Source: Citromicrobium sp. (GTDB lineage: Bacteria > Pseudomonadota > Alphaproteobacteria > Sphingomonadales > Sphingomonadaceae). Taken from it: 64,000 bases of DNA. The notes beneath the pieces are model-generated. The model was not told the origin of the DNA. It searched no databases and saw only the letters and a program-made list of their open reading frames with translations. The translations under genes were made by a program, and so were the position numbers. Positions 17,924 through 26,200 of this stretch are shown here, one piece after another (position 1 is the stretch's first letter; every line of letters begins with the position of its first letter). The DNA lies in NCBI GenBank assembly GCA_002729695.1, contig PBYQ01000003.1, positions 62,001 to 126,000 of the forward strand, in the 5' to 3' direction.

Positions 17924-18131
17924 GCTCTATGCGCTGGCGGCGCTGGTGCCCGCCATGATCGGCCCGCTCCCCGTATCCGCCCACACGATCACCGCACAGC
18001 TGTGCAATGGCGGCACTGTCACGATTCTGATCGAGCGCGACAATGAGCAGCAACCCGAGCGCGATTGCCGGTTCCAGGCATGTCACGCGGGCACTTGCCG
18101 CAAGCGCGACCGGCTTACACAGCCGAGCTGA
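17913..18131 (+). CDS. Small exported cysteine-containing protein of unknown function
   Basis: This 72-residue ORF starts at ATG 17913 inside ccoS and is likely translationally coupled to it. It has a signal peptide or single helix (MRIELYALAALVPAMIG, ending near VSAHT). Its short mature part has four cysteines (CNGG, then DCRFQACHAGTC). The C-terminus overlaps the convergent hemN end by 17 bp. I recognise no family. The cysteine spacing, with export into the periplasm next to cbb3 assembly genes, would suit metal or heme handling, but that is inference. Tight coupling and a clean signal peptide argue that it is real. Confidence 0.6.
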   Translation: MRIELYALAALVPAMIGPLPVSAHTITAQLCNGGTVTILIERDNEQQPERDCRFQACHAGTCRKRDRLTQPS

Positions 18132-19428
18132 ACTGGCGCGGCGACACCGAACGATAGGCATCGAACAACGAGGCGATGGTGCGCGCGTAGGGTAGCCCAT
18201 CGGGTTCGATGCGCAGCCACTCCCGGTCGATGCTCACCAGGCGTCGTTCGATGAAGGGTGACAGCCTCGGTGCAACCTCTGCGAACATGCGCGCACCGAC
18301 CCGGCTCCGTCCCTCGCACAGCAGTTTTTCAATGATGGAACCGCGATAGCGGTCGTCCGCGCTGCGGTGGATGCCGCGCGTGACGGTCAGCTGCCCCTCA
18401 CCCGCCTTCATCCGGTAGCGGCCCGAATTCTTCTCGTTCTGCGCGATGAGCCCTGCGAAACTGCTGATGGCCGATGCGCCCAGACCGATCAGCACATCGC
18501 TCGGATCGTCGGTGAAGCCCTGGAAGTTGCGCCTCAGCCGACCGCTCGTGACGGCTGCGGCGAGCGGATCGCTGCCCGCCTTCGCGAAGTGATCGAATCC
18601 GACGGGCAGATACCCGTGGGTGAGAAAATATCCGAAGCCCGCCGCAGCCATTTCGAAGCGGGCATCGCGGCCCGGCAGGGCACTCGCGTCGATCATGCGC
18701 TGGCGCGGCACGACATGCGGCACATGCGCATATCCGAACAGCGCGACACGGTCCGCGTCCAGCACGCGGGTGCGGTGCATGCTGTCTTCAAGATCGGCCA
18801 GCGTCTGGCCGGGCAGGCCGTACATCAGATCGAAATTGATCGAGGCGACGCCCGACTCGCGCAGCCGGTCGACCGTCTGGACGATCTGATCCTCGGGCTG
18901 GAGCCGCCCGATCGCTTGCTGGCAATGCGTCGCGAAAGTCTGCACGCCAAGGCTCGCACGCTCTACCCCTGCGGTACACAGAGCCTGCGCCCATTCCCGG
19001 CTCATGGTGCGCGGGTCGAGTTCGATCGAGAAGATCGGATCGTCCAGTTCGAAATGGTGTGCCAGCGCATCGAGCAGCCGCAGGAACTCGGCAGGGGCGA
19101 TGGCATTGGGGCTGCCCCCGCCAAAGGCAACCCGGCGCACAGGGGTGCCGCGCGGCAGCAATGCGCCGACCGTCTCGATCTCACGATGGAGCGCGTGCAG
19201 ATAGCTTTCCAGCCGCTGGCGCCTGTTCGCCTTGCCCGTGTTGCACCCGCAATAGAAGCAGATCTGTTCGCAGAACGGGATATGGAGGTAGAGCGACACC
19301 TCGCCCTCCGTCCGCTCAAGCGCGCTGCGATAGTGACAGGCTGGCAGCAAATCGAAGTCCGCTGCGGTCGGATAGCTGGTATAACGCGGGACCGGCGTTT
19401 CCAGCAGCTCGGGATAGTAAGGCCACAT
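18115..19428 (-). CDS. hemN: Oxygen-independent coproporphyrinogen III oxidase HemN
   Basis: The 437-residue radical SAM enzyme has the cluster motif in PFCEQICFYCGCN (CxxxCxxC plus the extra Cys of HemN). The glycine-rich GGGSPN and the C-terminal HemN domain follow. It makes protoporphyrinogen IX precursors without oxygen in the cytoplasm and so supplies heme when oxygen is low. MWPYYPE at 19428 is the natural start; the frame is open upstream to 19656 but lacks family similarity. It lies convergent to the cbb3 operon, with an FNR-like box 80 bp upstream of its start. Confidence 0.93.
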   Translation of the reverse strand: MWPYYPELLETPVPRYTSYPTAADFDLLPACHYRSALERTEGEVSLYLHIPFCEQICFYCGCNTGKANRRQRLESYLHALHREIETVGALLPRGTPVRRVAFGGGSPNAIAPAEFLRLLDALAHHFELDDPIFSIELDPRTMSREWAQALCTAGVERASLGVQTFATHCQQAIGRLQPEDQIVQTVDRLRESGVASINFDLMYGLPGQTLADLEDSMHRTRVLDADRVALFGYAHVPHVVPRQRMIDASALPGRDARFEMAAAGFGYFLTHGYLPVGFDHFAKAGSDPLAAAVTSGRLRRNFQGFTDDPSDVLIGLGASAISSFAGLIAQNEKNSGRYRMKAGEGQLTVTRGIHRSADDRYRGSIIEKLLCEGRSRVGARMFAEVAPRLSPFIERRLVSIDREWLRIEPDGLPYARTIASLFDAYRSVSPRQFSSAV

Positions 19429-19507
19429 GCGGTGCAATCTAACCGTCCGTCGGCATCCGTCTTTGCGCTGGATCAAATTCGCCGGGAAATCGTGCCGATC
19501 TTTATAA

Positions 19508-19521
19508 TTGATCCGCGTCAA
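19508..19521. promoter_or_regulatory. FNR-like box between hemN and ompW
   Basis: TTGATCCGCGTCAA matches the FNR palindrome at nine of ten half-site positions. It lies between the divergent hemN (start 19428) and ompW (start 19607) genes; both families are commonly under FNR/FixK control. Confidence 0.65.
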
Positions 19522-19606
19522 TGCAGGCGCACGCGCGCTCTGCCATCGCAATCCTCGCCGCCCTCCAACGGGGTGGCTGATATGGAATGCGAGAAGGATC
19601 GAAGAA

Positions 19607-20275
19607 ATGAAGCGTCTGTTCGCCGCAATGCTTGTTGGAACCGCCGTGCTGGCCACCCCCGCGGCGGCCCAGGATGATCATGGCAAGGTGCAGGTCAAGC
19701 TGCTCGGCACCGCCGTCTTGCCCGATGGCAAGATCACGGCCGTCAATGTCGATACGGTCGGCCTGCCTGCCGGGACGCAAACCGAAGCGAACGACAATGT
19801 CGTCCCCACCCTGGCGATCGAGTATTTCCTCAGCGACAGTTTTTCGGTCGAAACGATCTGCTGCATGACCGAACACGATGTCGATGCCGTGTCCGGCCTG
19901 CCCGGCGCGGAACTTGTGGCGGATGCGAAGCTCATCCCGGCGACCGTTACCGGCAAGGCGCACTTCGATCTGGGCGGGGCGAAACCCTACGTCGGCGCAG
20001 GCGTGACCTATTTCCTGTGGGTGGACGTCGATCCGGGTGCCGCGACGATTCCGCTGGGCGTGACCGAAACCGACCTGTCGGACGAATTCGGCTTCGTGCT
20101 CCAGGCAGGCATGGATGTGCCGCTGAACGACAAGGGTTTCGGCCTCACGCTCGATGCGAAGAAGTACTTCGTCGGGACCACTGCCCGGTGGTACGCGGGC
20201 AATACCCTCGCGATTGAGACCGAACACGATCTCGACCCTTGGGTGCTGAGCGCAGGGGTCAGCTACCGCTTCTGA
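19607..20275 (+). CDS. ompW: OmpW-family outer-membrane beta-barrel protein
   Basis: The 222-residue protein has a signal peptide (MKRLFAAMLVGTAVLATPAAAQ), then an eight-stranded barrel pattern ending in a terminal aromatic (SAGVSYRF). Typical OmpW segments include VVPTLAIEYFLSDSFSVE and KPYVGAGVTYFLW. OmpW forms a narrow hydrophobic channel. The start at 19607 has GAAGGA upstream; an ORF extension to 19508 covers the regulatory site and is unlikely to be translated. The FNR-like box fits known oxygen control of ompW in other bacteria. Confidence 0.85.
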   Translation: MKRLFAAMLVGTAVLATPAAAQDDHGKVQVKLLGTAVLPDGKITAVNVDTVGLPAGTQTEANDNVVPTLAIEYFLSDSFSVETICCMTEHDVDAVSGLPGAELVADAKLIPATVTGKAHFDLGGAKPYVGAGVTYFLWVDVDPGAATIPLGVTETDLSDEFGFVLQAGMDVPLNDKGFGLTLDAKKYFVGTTARWYAGNTLAIETEHDLDPWVLSAGVSYRF

Positions 20276-20299
20276 TACCGCGCATCGGACGGCGCCTTG

Positions 20300-20440
20300 T
20301 CGGGCGATGGATTTCCAGCGCCTCGCGCCAATGGCTGGGGTGTCGCGACAGTGGGGAGCGAAGCGCCGCACGATTTGCTCGTTTCGTGAACTCGCGGCTG
20401 ACGGTCTCGATCGTCAGCCCGGGCACCCCGGCGCTGTGCG
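20300..20440 (-). pseudogene. Relic of a Crp/Fnr-type helix-turn-helix
   Basis: On the minus strand, residues GVPGLTIETVSREFTK appear. They match the recognition helix of the intact regulator at 9364-10065 (SLGLTIETVSRQFSE) at both protein and DNA level. The following LRSPLSRHPSHWREALEI loosely resembles the family C-terminus. No sensor domain precedes it, so this is a fragment. The call rests on a short match. Confidence 0.4.
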
Positions 20441-20773
20441 TCTTGCCGCCGCCAGAGAAACCATTTTTCCTACGTTTAACCTCCTGCCTGCTCCCTTTCT
20501 CGAGCCGAAAATTATGCAGAAGCGGCCTGACCTTAAAATAACATTCCGGAAAGCGGCGCCGGTTTAAATTTTGAAGTCGGCCCGTGTTGTTATTTTGCAA
20601 CGCATATATCTTGTCTCGGTATTCTCGGCCCGGTTCCCTGTAGTTTGCTCTTACCCCTTGGTACCCCGCGATGCGCGAACGGTTCTTATCCAACCGATCC
20701 ATCCGCATTTCTCCGGGCGCTTATGCCGCCTGTTTCGATCATCGATCATAGCTCGCAACCAAGGGGCAACCTC
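20441..20773. other. Non-coding stretch before the TonB receptor gene
   Basis: The region is AT-richer than its surroundings between about 20460 and 20640 and should contain the promoter of the receptor at 20774. I see no gene, and no copy of the 18-bp TetR-type palindrome or FNR box. Confidence 0.5.
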
Positions 20774-23506
20774 ATGAAGACTCTAGTAGGCGGCGCGTCG
20801 CTCGGCGCGTTGGTCATCGCCATGACCTCCACACCGGCCACTGCGCAGGACGCGGTTTCAGCACCCGCCCAGCAGCAGGCGGGCAAGGAACAACGCAAGG
20901 GCGGCGTGAACACGATCGTCGTCACCGCACAGCGCGTCAGCGAAGACCTGCAGGATGTACCGATCTCGGTGCAGGCGATCGGCGAAGAGGAACTGCAGCA
21001 GCTCAACATCAACACTTTTGACGACTACCTGGAGCAGTTGCCGAGCGTCACCTCGGGCGGCGGCGGCGGACCGGGCCAGAGCACGATCTATATCCGCGGG
21101 CTGGCCTCGACCACGCCCAACCTGACGACTGCGGGCGTCGCGGGGCTCGCCCCCAACGTCTCGCTCTATCTCGATGAGCAGCCGCTCTCGCAGCCTGGTC
21201 GCAATCTCGACGTATACGCCGCCGATCTAGAACGGATCGAAGTGCTTTCGGGGCCGCAGGGTACCCTGTTCGGCGCCAGCTCGCAGGCCGGCGTCGTTCG
21301 CCTGATCACCAACAAGCCGCAGCTTGGTCGATTCGACGCCGGCTTCACCGCCGGGACCTCGTTCACCAAGAACGGCGAGTCCAGCTATAAGGCGGAAGCC
21401 ATGCTGAACGTGCCGGTGACCGACAACCTCGCCCTGCGCGGCGTGGTCTATCTCGACCATAAGGGCGGCTATATCGACAACGTGCCGGGCACGCTTGACG
21501 CCAGCCAGAGCGCGCGGTTCCGGCGCGAAGGCACCGTCCGCTACAACGGCGTGCCCGTCTCCGCCGATCGCGCGGGTTTCCAGTCGGAAGACGACCTGTT
21601 GAACGTAAACTTCCTCGCGGCCGACAACTCCAGCCTGGTCGAGGACGATTTCAACGACGCGCAGTATTCCGGTTTCCGCATCAGCGGCCGCTACGAACTG
21701 GGTCTGGACTGGCAGATCGACGCCTCGCACAGTCGGCAGTCGCTCGACAGCGACGGCGTGTTCTATGCCGACCCGACACTCGACCTCGATGATCCCTCGA
21801 TCCAGCGCTATCAGGATGAGCGGCTAGACGACAGTTTCTCGAACACAGCCTGGTCGGTCGAGGGGCGGCTCGGCATGCTCGACCTGGTCTACAACGGGGC
21901 CTACACCGACCGCGAGACCGAGCAGAAGGTCGACTATTCGGACTACCTGTTCGCCGGCCAGTACCTACCCTATTACATCTGCGACGGGTCGGTCAGCTAT
22001 CCCGGCGAAGGCAACGATCCGAGCGGGACCTGCCAGGCACCGAACAACTACGTCACATCCGACAGCGACCTTACCAAATTCTCGCAGGAACTGCGCCTGA
22101 GCACGCCCGAGCAGAACCGCTTCCGCGTCACCGCGGGCGCATTCTACGCCAAGACGATCCTGAAGGAGCGCAACGACTACAACTATCCGGGCAACATCGC
22201 CGCGGCGCCATTTGGCGGCTTCGCGCCGAATTATCCGTTCCCGGATGCCTACCAGTCCGATCCCGGCCCCCTTCCCGCCTCGGCCATCTTCCGCAACGAC
22301 GTAAAGCGCACGGACGAACAGTTCGGCCTGTTCGGACAGGCGAGCTTCGATATCGTGCCTGATCTGCTCTCGGTCACCGGAGGCCTGCGGTATTACGACG
22401 TTTCGGTCGACCTGGAAGGCACTGCGAACAGCGCGTTCTGCAATGCCGGAGCCGCAGAGGACCAGAATGCCTTTGGCACCAACATCTCGGACCTCTACGA
22501 TGGCGACGGGCAGTACACCTTCATCGGTTCGTGCAACGCTGCCGCCCGGCAGACCTTCAGCAGGGGCCAAAGCCAGACGGAAATCGCCCAGGCGATCGCC
22601 GCGGCGTATAATGATGGCGTGACCGACCCCGCGACGATTGCAGATAACATCGCGAAGGCTCAGGCGAACGCGGCGCAGGTCTACAATGCGATCCGCGCGC
22701 CCGACAAGGCGAAGACCAGCGGCGTGATCTTCAAGGGGACGATCAACTTCACCCCGGCCGACGACCTGCTGTTTTACGCCACCTATTCGGAAGGTTTCCG
22801 GCCCGGTCTGCTCAACCGTCCCGGCGGTGCGTCGGGGCCCGATGGCTTCACCGTACCGTTCGAGCTCGCAACCGACGAGGTGCAAAACTACGAGATCGGT
22901 GCGAAGACCGAATTCCTCGATCGTCAGGTGCGGCTGAACGTCAGCGCGTTCTATGTCGACATCAGCAATCTGCAGACGACGATCTTCGATCCCAGCATCA
23001 CCAACCTGTTCTTCTCGGACAATGCGGCAAATGCGGAGATCAGGGGGGTCGAAGGCGACTTCACCTTCGCACCCTATTCGGTGCCCGGCCTGACGCTGGC
23101 AGGTGCCTTCTCGATCCTCGATACAGAGATCACCGAGGTGCTCACCCCGACCAATGATGTCGTCGTGGGATCCGACCTTGCCTACGCCCCGTCCTTCCAG
23201 GGCAATCTGCGCGCCCGTTACGAATGGGATATCGGCGAAACGCTGACCGCCTTCGTCATGCCGCAGGTCACCTATTCGGCGGCCAAGAACACCGATATCG
23301 TCAAGATCAACAGCCTGCGGCTCGACGAATACACCGTGGTCGACCTGTCGGCCGGGGTCAGCCGCGACCAGTGGAGCTTCGAGGTCTACGGCAAGAACCT
23401 GTTCGATGAACGCGCGCAGATTTCGGGCGATTTCTACTACGATCGCCCGCGGATCAACATCAATCGACCACTCACGGTCGGGATGCGCGTTTCCTTCGAT
23501 TATTGA
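20774..23506 (+). CDS. TonB-dependent receptor
   Basis: The 910-residue receptor has a signal peptide (MKTLVGGASLGALVIAMTS to ATAQ), a plug (about 50-170) with NTIVVTAQRVSEDLQDVPIS and GPQGTLFGASSQAG, and a long barrel ending in VGMRVSFDY. The start at 20774 is the ATG that gives a complete signal peptide; earlier in-frame codons do not. This receptor class (EDLQDVPIS type) is expanded in sphingomonads and takes up varied organic ligands. The TPR-sulfotransferase gene follows 83 bp downstream. Ligand unknown. Confidence 0.93.
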   Translation: MKTLVGGASLGALVIAMTSTPATAQDAVSAPAQQQAGKEQRKGGVNTIVVTAQRVSEDLQDVPISVQAIGEEELQQLNINTFDDYLEQLPSVTSGGGGGPGQSTIYIRGLASTTPNLTTAGVAGLAPNVSLYLDEQPLSQPGRNLDVYAADLERIEVLSGPQGTLFGASSQAGVVRLITNKPQLGRFDAGFTAGTSFTKNGESSYKAEAMLNVPVTDNLALRGVVYLDHKGGYIDNVPGTLDASQSARFRREGTVRYNGVPVSADRAGFQSEDDLLNVNFLAADNSSLVEDDFNDAQYSGFRISGRYELGLDWQIDASHSRQSLDSDGVFYADPTLDLDDPSIQRYQDERLDDSFSNTAWSVEGRLGMLDLVYNGAYTDRETEQKVDYSDYLFAGQYLPYYICDGSVSYPGEGNDPSGTCQAPNNYVTSDSDLTKFSQELRLSTPEQNRFRVTAGAFYAKTILKERNDYNYPGNIAAAPFGGFAPNYPFPDAYQSDPGPLPASAIFRNDVKRTDEQFGLFGQASFDIVPDLLSVTGGLRYYDVSVDLEGTANSAFCNAGAAEDQNAFGTNISDLYDGDGQYTFIGSCNAAARQTFSRGQSQTEIAQAIAAAYNDGVTDPATIADNIAKAQANAAQVYNAIRAPDKAKTSGVIFKGTINFTPADDLLFYATYSEGFRPGLLNRPGGASGPDGFTVPFELATDEVQNYEIGAKTEFLDRQVRLNVSAFYVDISNLQTTIFDPSITNLFFSDNAANAEIRGVEGDFTFAPYSVPGLTLAGAFSILDTEITEVLTPTNDVVVGSDLAYAPSFQGNLRARYEWDIGETLTAFVMPQVTYSAAKNTDIVKINSLRLDEYTVVDLSAGVSRDQWSFEVYGKNLFDERAQISGDFYYDRPRININRPLTVGMRVSFDY

Positions 23507-23589
23507 TCGAAACGCAAGTGCAGACGACGGCAGCGGGGGCTGGCCCATGGCGGGCTTGCCTCCGCCGTCTTGCGTTGTAGGCAGGGCCC

Positions 23590-25557
23590 ATGGCGAGCGA
23601 GGATGAAAGCATACAGGCGGCCAAAGCGGCGCTGCAGGCGGGCGATTTCGCAGGCGGACTGGCCGAGGCCGAGCGGATGCTGGCGTCCGATCCCGCCGAC
23701 GGGGAAGCGCTGTATCTCGCTGCCGTGGCCTGTCGCTATCTCGAGCGGCGCGACGAGGCGCGCGCGTTTCTCGATCGGCTTCACGCGGCGATGCCCGAAT
23801 ACGGCCGCGCCTGGCAGGAGGCAGGGCATCTCGCCCGAGCCGAAGGAAAGCCCGCCGAAGCCCTCTCCGCATTCGAGCGCGCAACGCGCTACAATCCGGC
23901 GCTGACCGCGAGTTGGCGCGCCCAAAAGGCGCTGCAGCGCGAGCGCGGGGCACCGAACGAGGCAGCCGCGGCACGCGCACAAGCGGATCGCATTGAGGCT
24001 CTCCCGCGCGAGCTCGTCGCGGTGATGCACCACCTTCACGAAGGTCGGCTGCTTCGGGCCGAGGAATTCTGCCGTCATTACCTGCGGCGTCATCCGAAGG
24101 ACATCGAGGGGATGCGCCTGCTGGCCGAGATCGGCAAGCGCTTCGGCGTGCTCGACGATGCCGAATTCCTGCTCGAAAGTGCGGTCGCTTTCGATCCGGA
24201 CAATGTACAACTAAGGCTCGACTATATCGAAATTCTGCGGCGGCGGCAGAAGTTCGAACGCGCGCGGGCAGAGGCCGAGGCGCTGCACAAACGCGAGCCC
24301 GGCAATCCGCTATTCCAGTCGCACCTCGCGATCGAAAGCATGCAGACGGGCGATTACGACCGCGCCTTCACGCTGTTCGATGCGGTGCTGGAAAAACTCC
24401 CGCAAGACCCTGCGACGCTGACCAGCCGCGGCCATGCGCACAAGACTACCGGCGCGCAGGATGACGCCATCGCCAGCTACCGTGCCGCCATCGCCGCCCG
24501 GCCAGACCACGGCGATGCATGGTACGCTCTCGCCAATCTCAAGACCTACCGCTTTTCCGAAGAAGAGATCGCCGCGCTACGCGGACACGCCGGGCGCCCC
24601 GATCTCGCCTTTGCCGATCGCGTCTATCTATCTTTCGCGCTGGGCAAGGCGATGGAGGATCGCGAGAATTACGCTGACAGCTTCGCCGCCTATCGCGAAG
24701 GCAACGACCTGAAGCGTGCACAGACGCGCTACAGTGCCGATGCGATGAGCGCCGAACTCGCCCGCCAGCGTGAGGCGTGCGAGGCCCCGCTGTTCGAGCG
24801 CCATGCCGGCGATGGGCACGACGCGCCCGACCCGATCTTCGTCCTCGGCCTGCCACGCGCGGGCTCGACCCTGCTCGAGCAGATCCTCGCCAGCCATTCG
24901 CAGATCGACGGCACGCTGGAGCTGCCCAATATCCTTGCGCTCGCGCACCGGCTGCGCGGGCGCAAGGCAGGCGCGCCGCGCTATCCGCAAGTGCTGCACG
25001 AGCTGACGGGCGAACAGCTACGGCAATTCGGAAAACAATATATCGAGGACACCCGCATCCACCGGCAAGGTGCGCCGTTCTTCATCGACAAGATGCCGAA
25101 CAATTTCCGCCATATCGGTCTGATCCACCTGATCCTGCCTAACTCGAAGATCATCGATGCGCGCCGCGCGCCGATGGATTGCTGTTTCTCCGGCTTCAAG
25201 CAGCTGTTCGCCGAAGGGCAGGAGTTCACCTACGGACTGGCGGAAATCGGCCGCTACTACCGCGACTATGTCGACCTGATGGCGCACTGGGACGAAGTCC
25301 TTCCGGGCAAGGTACTGCGCGTACAACACGAGGACGTACTCGACGACCTGGAGGGCCAGACGCGGCGGATGCTGGACTTCATAGGGGTGCCGTTCGAGGA
25401 ACAGTGTCTCACCTTCCATAAGACCGAGCGCGCGGTGCGCACCGCGAGCAGCGAACAGGTCCGGCGACCACTCAACCGAAGCGGCCAGGATGCGTGGAAG
25501 AACTACGAACCATGGCTCGACGACCTGAAAAGCGCGCTGTCCGGCGAAGCCTCGTAG
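23590..25557 (+). CDS. TPR-repeat sulfotransferase family protein
   Basis: The 655-residue protein has two halves. Residues 1-390 are tetratricopeptide repeats (for example QAGDFAGGLAEAERMLASDP and HLYRRHPKDIEGMRLLAEIG-like units). Residues 415-650 are a sulfotransferase domain with the PAPS-binding loop FVLGLPRAGSTLLEQ and a later 3'-phosphate site around DARRAPMDCCFS. Such enzymes move sulfate from PAPS onto hydroxyl or tyrosine groups; the acceptor is unknown. This architecture directly after a TonB receptor recurs in sphingomonads as I recall, so a shared substrate or modification of an exported molecule is possible. Confidence 0.88.
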   Translation: MASEDESIQAAKAALQAGDFAGGLAEAERMLASDPADGEALYLAAVACRYLERRDEARAFLDRLHAAMPEYGRAWQEAGHLARAEGKPAEALSAFERATRYNPALTASWRAQKALQRERGAPNEAAAARAQADRIEALPRELVAVMHHLHEGRLLRAEEFCRHYLRRHPKDIEGMRLLAEIGKRFGVLDDAEFLLESAVAFDPDNVQLRLDYIEILRRRQKFERARAEAEALHKREPGNPLFQSHLAIESMQTGDYDRAFTLFDAVLEKLPQDPATLTSRGHAHKTTGAQDDAIASYRAAIAARPDHGDAWYALANLKTYRFSEEEIAALRGHAGRPDLAFADRVYLSFALGKAMEDRENYADSFAAYREGNDLKRAQTRYSADAMSAELARQREACEAPLFERHAGDGHDAPDPIFVLGLPRAGSTLLEQILASHSQIDGTLELPNILALAHRLRGRKAGAPRYPQVLHELTGEQLRQFGKQYIEDTRIHRQGAPFFIDKMPNNFRHIGLIHLILPNSKIIDARRAPMDCCFSGFKQLFAEGQEFTYGLAEIGRYYRDYVDLMAHWDEVLPGKVLRVQHEDVLDDLEGQTRRMLDFIGVPFEEQCLTFHKTERAVRTASSEQVRRPLNRSGQDAWKNYEPWLDDLKSALSGEAS

Positions 25558-26032
25558 AGCAGCCGAAATAGCGGAGAGGAATGGTCGCACTCCGAGGCCG
25601 AGCGATTCCTGTTTCTTCGCTGACCGATGTATCGAGCGGCACCCTTACGCGCGCTCGCTACGGGCTACGAGCGCTACCCTCGGCTATGGGCGAGCCCCGG
25701 CTGTCTTTTGCGACGCTCCGCCGACTTTTTTACCCTCAGGACCGCTCGCCAGTACGACGAAGGAAATCCAGCGTTTCGGCATCGCACATCGCATCGACCG
25801 TGCCCATCGTGCCGTGCACGAACAGCGAGCCAATCCAGTCGTGCTGCACCGCTAGCCATCCGGCCTGCCGGAGGCATCACCTGCGCACAGATCAACTGCT
25901 GCCAACGAGGCCGCATCGGCGGCAAATCGCCAGCGAACTGATTCAAGTCCCGCGAAACGGCCGATATGACCGGTCCAGAATCGGATATGCATCCTCGCGG
26001 GCTTGACGTCCCGCCACCGGTCCAGCATTAGA
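25558..26032. other. Intergenic stretch with decayed coding remnants
   Basis: There is no intact gene between the sulfotransferase and the acyl-CoA dehydrogenase. The part at 25737-25850 holds a DJ-1/PfpI-like relic (separate entry). ORFs of up to 141 codons exist but have no recognisable domain and Arg/Ser-rich shadow composition. Confidence 0.5.
25737..25850 (-). pseudogene. Relic of a DJ-1/PfpI (isonitrile hydratase-like) gene
   Basis: The minus strand encodes GTMGTVDAMCDAETLDFLRR followed by TGERS and a stop (25739-25737). This resembles the segment just before the nucleophile elbow in DJ-1/PfpI proteins (typically GG.GT..., ETLAFLR..., then WVTSVCTG). The catalytic CTG block is missing, and the upstream frame is broken. 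I judge it a truncated gene remnant. Confidence 0.35.
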
Positions 26033-26050
26033 ACCTAACGAGCGGTAGAT
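26033..26050. promoter_or_regulatory. TetR-type operator copy upstream of acyl-CoA dehydrogenase 1
   Basis: ACCTAACGAGCGGTAGAT fits the island consensus WYCNAMCGNNYGGTNG, with GGT at positions 12-14. It lies 150 bp before the dehydrogenase start. Confidence 0.55.
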
Positions 26051-26200
26051 TTTATTCATGGCCGATAATTTCTCCGCACGATCAGAAGTTCGAGGGTTAC
26101 GAGGACACAGCCGCAAAGCCATGATTGACCCTCTTGGATGTCTTTAAAAATGGCGGTCGATTCCGTCGCACTTCCAATCAGCGTTCGAGGTAGCTTTAAT

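Noticed and set aside
21965..23980. A 671-codon minus-strand frame over the TonB receptor and TPR gene.
   Set aside because: It runs across two real genes on the other strand with shadow composition.
25581..26006. A possible 141-residue gene in the gap before the island.
   Set aside because: It is rich in Arg and Ser without any domain, and the opposite strand shows a better (broken) DJ-1/PfpI match.
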